7,044 bases of DNA, from assembly GCA_947463665.1 (NCBI GenBank), contig CANHUD010000125.1, positions 1-7,044 on the forward strand, written 5' to 3'. Positions 6,323 through 7,044 of the stretch are shown here, piece after piece. A model generated the notes under the pieces. The model ran no database searches and was not told the origin of the DNA. It was given only the letters and a program-made list of their open reading frames with translations. The stretch's first letter is position 1. Every line of letters begins with the position of its first letter. The position numbers and the translations under genes were made by a program. This DNA is from Sphingobacteriales bacterium (lineage in GTDB: Bacteria; Bacteroidota; Bacteroidia; Chitinophagales; Chitinophagaceae).

Positions 6323-7044
6323 ATGAGTGTTGTTAAGTACGAATCGCCGATTAGGGAACCGCTGGTAGATGGCAACAAGACCTACCATCAGGTAACAGAG
6401 GACATCTGTACGCCCATTGAGGCCAAGCCTTCCCGTCTCTGGTACATAGGCTTTTACATCTCCGTTGCTCTCCTGCTTTTCGGTGTGTATTCCGTGTACA
6501 GAGAGGTGGTATACGGTATCGGTCAGTGGAACCTGAACCGCACGATCAACTGGGGTTGGGACATTACCAACTTCGTTTGGTGGGTAGGTATCGGTCACGC
6601 CGGTACGCTGATCTCTGCGATCCTTCTGTTGTTCCGCCAGGGCTGGAGAACAGGTGTAAACCGTGCAGCGGAAGCGATGACCATCTTTGCCGTAATGTGC
6701 GCGGGTCAGTTTCCGATTTTCCACATGGGACGGGTATGGGTTGCGTTCTTTACCCTGCCTTATCCCAATACCCGCGGACCTTTGTGGCCGAACTATAACT
6801 CACCATTGTTGTGGGACGTATTTGCGATCTCTACTTATTTCACCGTATCGCTGTTGTTCTGGTATTCCGGTCTGATTCCGGATATGGCAACGGTTCGTGA
6901 CCGTGCCAAAACCAAACTGCGCAAGCACCTGTATGGTATTGCGGCATTTGGCTGGACCGGTAGCACGAAGCACTGGCAGCGTCATGAGAGTTTGTCGCTG
7001 GTACTCGCCGGCTTGTCAACTCCACTGGTACTGTCTGTACACAC
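6323..7044 (+). CDS. actC: Alternative complex III subunit ActC (NrfD/PsrC-family membrane protein), partial at the right edge
   Basis: The frame opens at an ATG (6323-6325) and stays open for 240 codons to the window end, about half of the usual length of 450 or more residues. A hydrophilic cytoplasmic N-terminus (about 1-38) is followed by membrane helices at about 41-63, 84-104, 117-145 and 164-184, with a fifth beginning near 226. Family motifs are clear: INWGWDITNFVWWVGIGHAG at 75-94, RAAEAMTIFAVMCAGQFPIF at 114-133, HMGRVW at 134-139 and SPLLWD at 160-165. In ACIII this subunit oxidises menaquinol on the periplasmic side and may couple this to proton movement. A conserved His and Asp line the proposed quinol site, and His134 and Asp165 are the likely equivalents here (from memory, not aligned). 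The gene starts 43 bases after actB with no Shine-Dalgarno sequence and no promoter match in the gap, so it is probably co-transcribed. An isolated polysulfide reductase membrane subunit is unlikely given actA and actB upstream. Confidence 0.93.
   Translation, partial: MSVVKYESPIREPLVDGNKTYHQVTEDICTPIEAKPSRLWYIGFYISVALLLFGVYSVYREVVYGIGQWNLNRTINWGWDITNFVWWVGIGHAGTLISAILLLFRQGWRTGVNRAAEAMTIFAVMCAGQFPIFHMGRVWVAFFTLPYPNTRGPLWPNYNSPLLWDVFAISTYFTVSLLFWYSGLIPDMATVRDRAKTKLRKHLYGIAAFGWTGSTKHWQRHESLSLVLAGLSTPLVLSVH

Noticed and set aside
1..7044. Mobile element, CRISPR array, defence system or novel gene cluster
   Set aside because: No transposase, integrase, terminal inverted repeats, regularly spaced repeats or unfamiliar multi-gene set is visible. 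Nearly all the sequence is explained by an ACIII operon and a small purN cluster.

Overview
The window looks like a chromosomal core-metabolism segment from a member of the Bacteroidota, most likely a Chitinophagaceae-like bacterium (the family-level placement is inference). Four things suggest this: a quinol-oxidising alternative complex III (ACIII) locus with a Bacteroidota-style ActB; a small membrane protein resembling DUF6787; starts that lack Shine-Dalgarno sequences; and octamers fitting the Bacteroidota -7 promoter element TAnnTTTG.

Layout. The left part (1-1549) is a minus-strand cluster. In transcription order it holds a 102-residue two-helix membrane protein (1241-1549), a phosphoribosylglycinamide formyltransferase purN (588-1190), and the 5' part of a secreted carboxypeptidase-regulatory-like domain protein (1-591, running off the left edge). 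The last two overlap by 4 bases (ATGA). A divergent intergenic region (1550-1785) carries a good candidate promoter for the rightward genes.

The right part (1786-7044) is a plus-strand operon. actA (1786-3036) encodes a membrane cytochrome with six CxxCH haem sites. actB (3088-6279) encodes a Tat-signal, molybdopterin-oxidoreductase-like protein fused to a ferredoxin-like domain with 15 cluster cysteines. actC (6323-7044, running off the right edge) encodes an NrfD/PsrC-type integral membrane subunit. From knowledge of ACIII, ActC would oxidise menaquinol, and electrons would pass through the ActB iron-sulfur clusters and ActA haems towards a cytochrome oxidase. The remaining act genes, and possibly the oxidase, are expected beyond the right edge.

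I see no mobile element, CRISPR array, tRNA, rRNA, clear intrinsic terminator or recognisably new system. The points most worth a second look are the monohaem-pentahaem fusion in ActA with its two-helix hairpin, the Mo-site loss plus lipobox in ActB, the ATGA coupling of purN to a secreted protein gene, and the uncertain purN start, which coincides with a promoter-like octamer.
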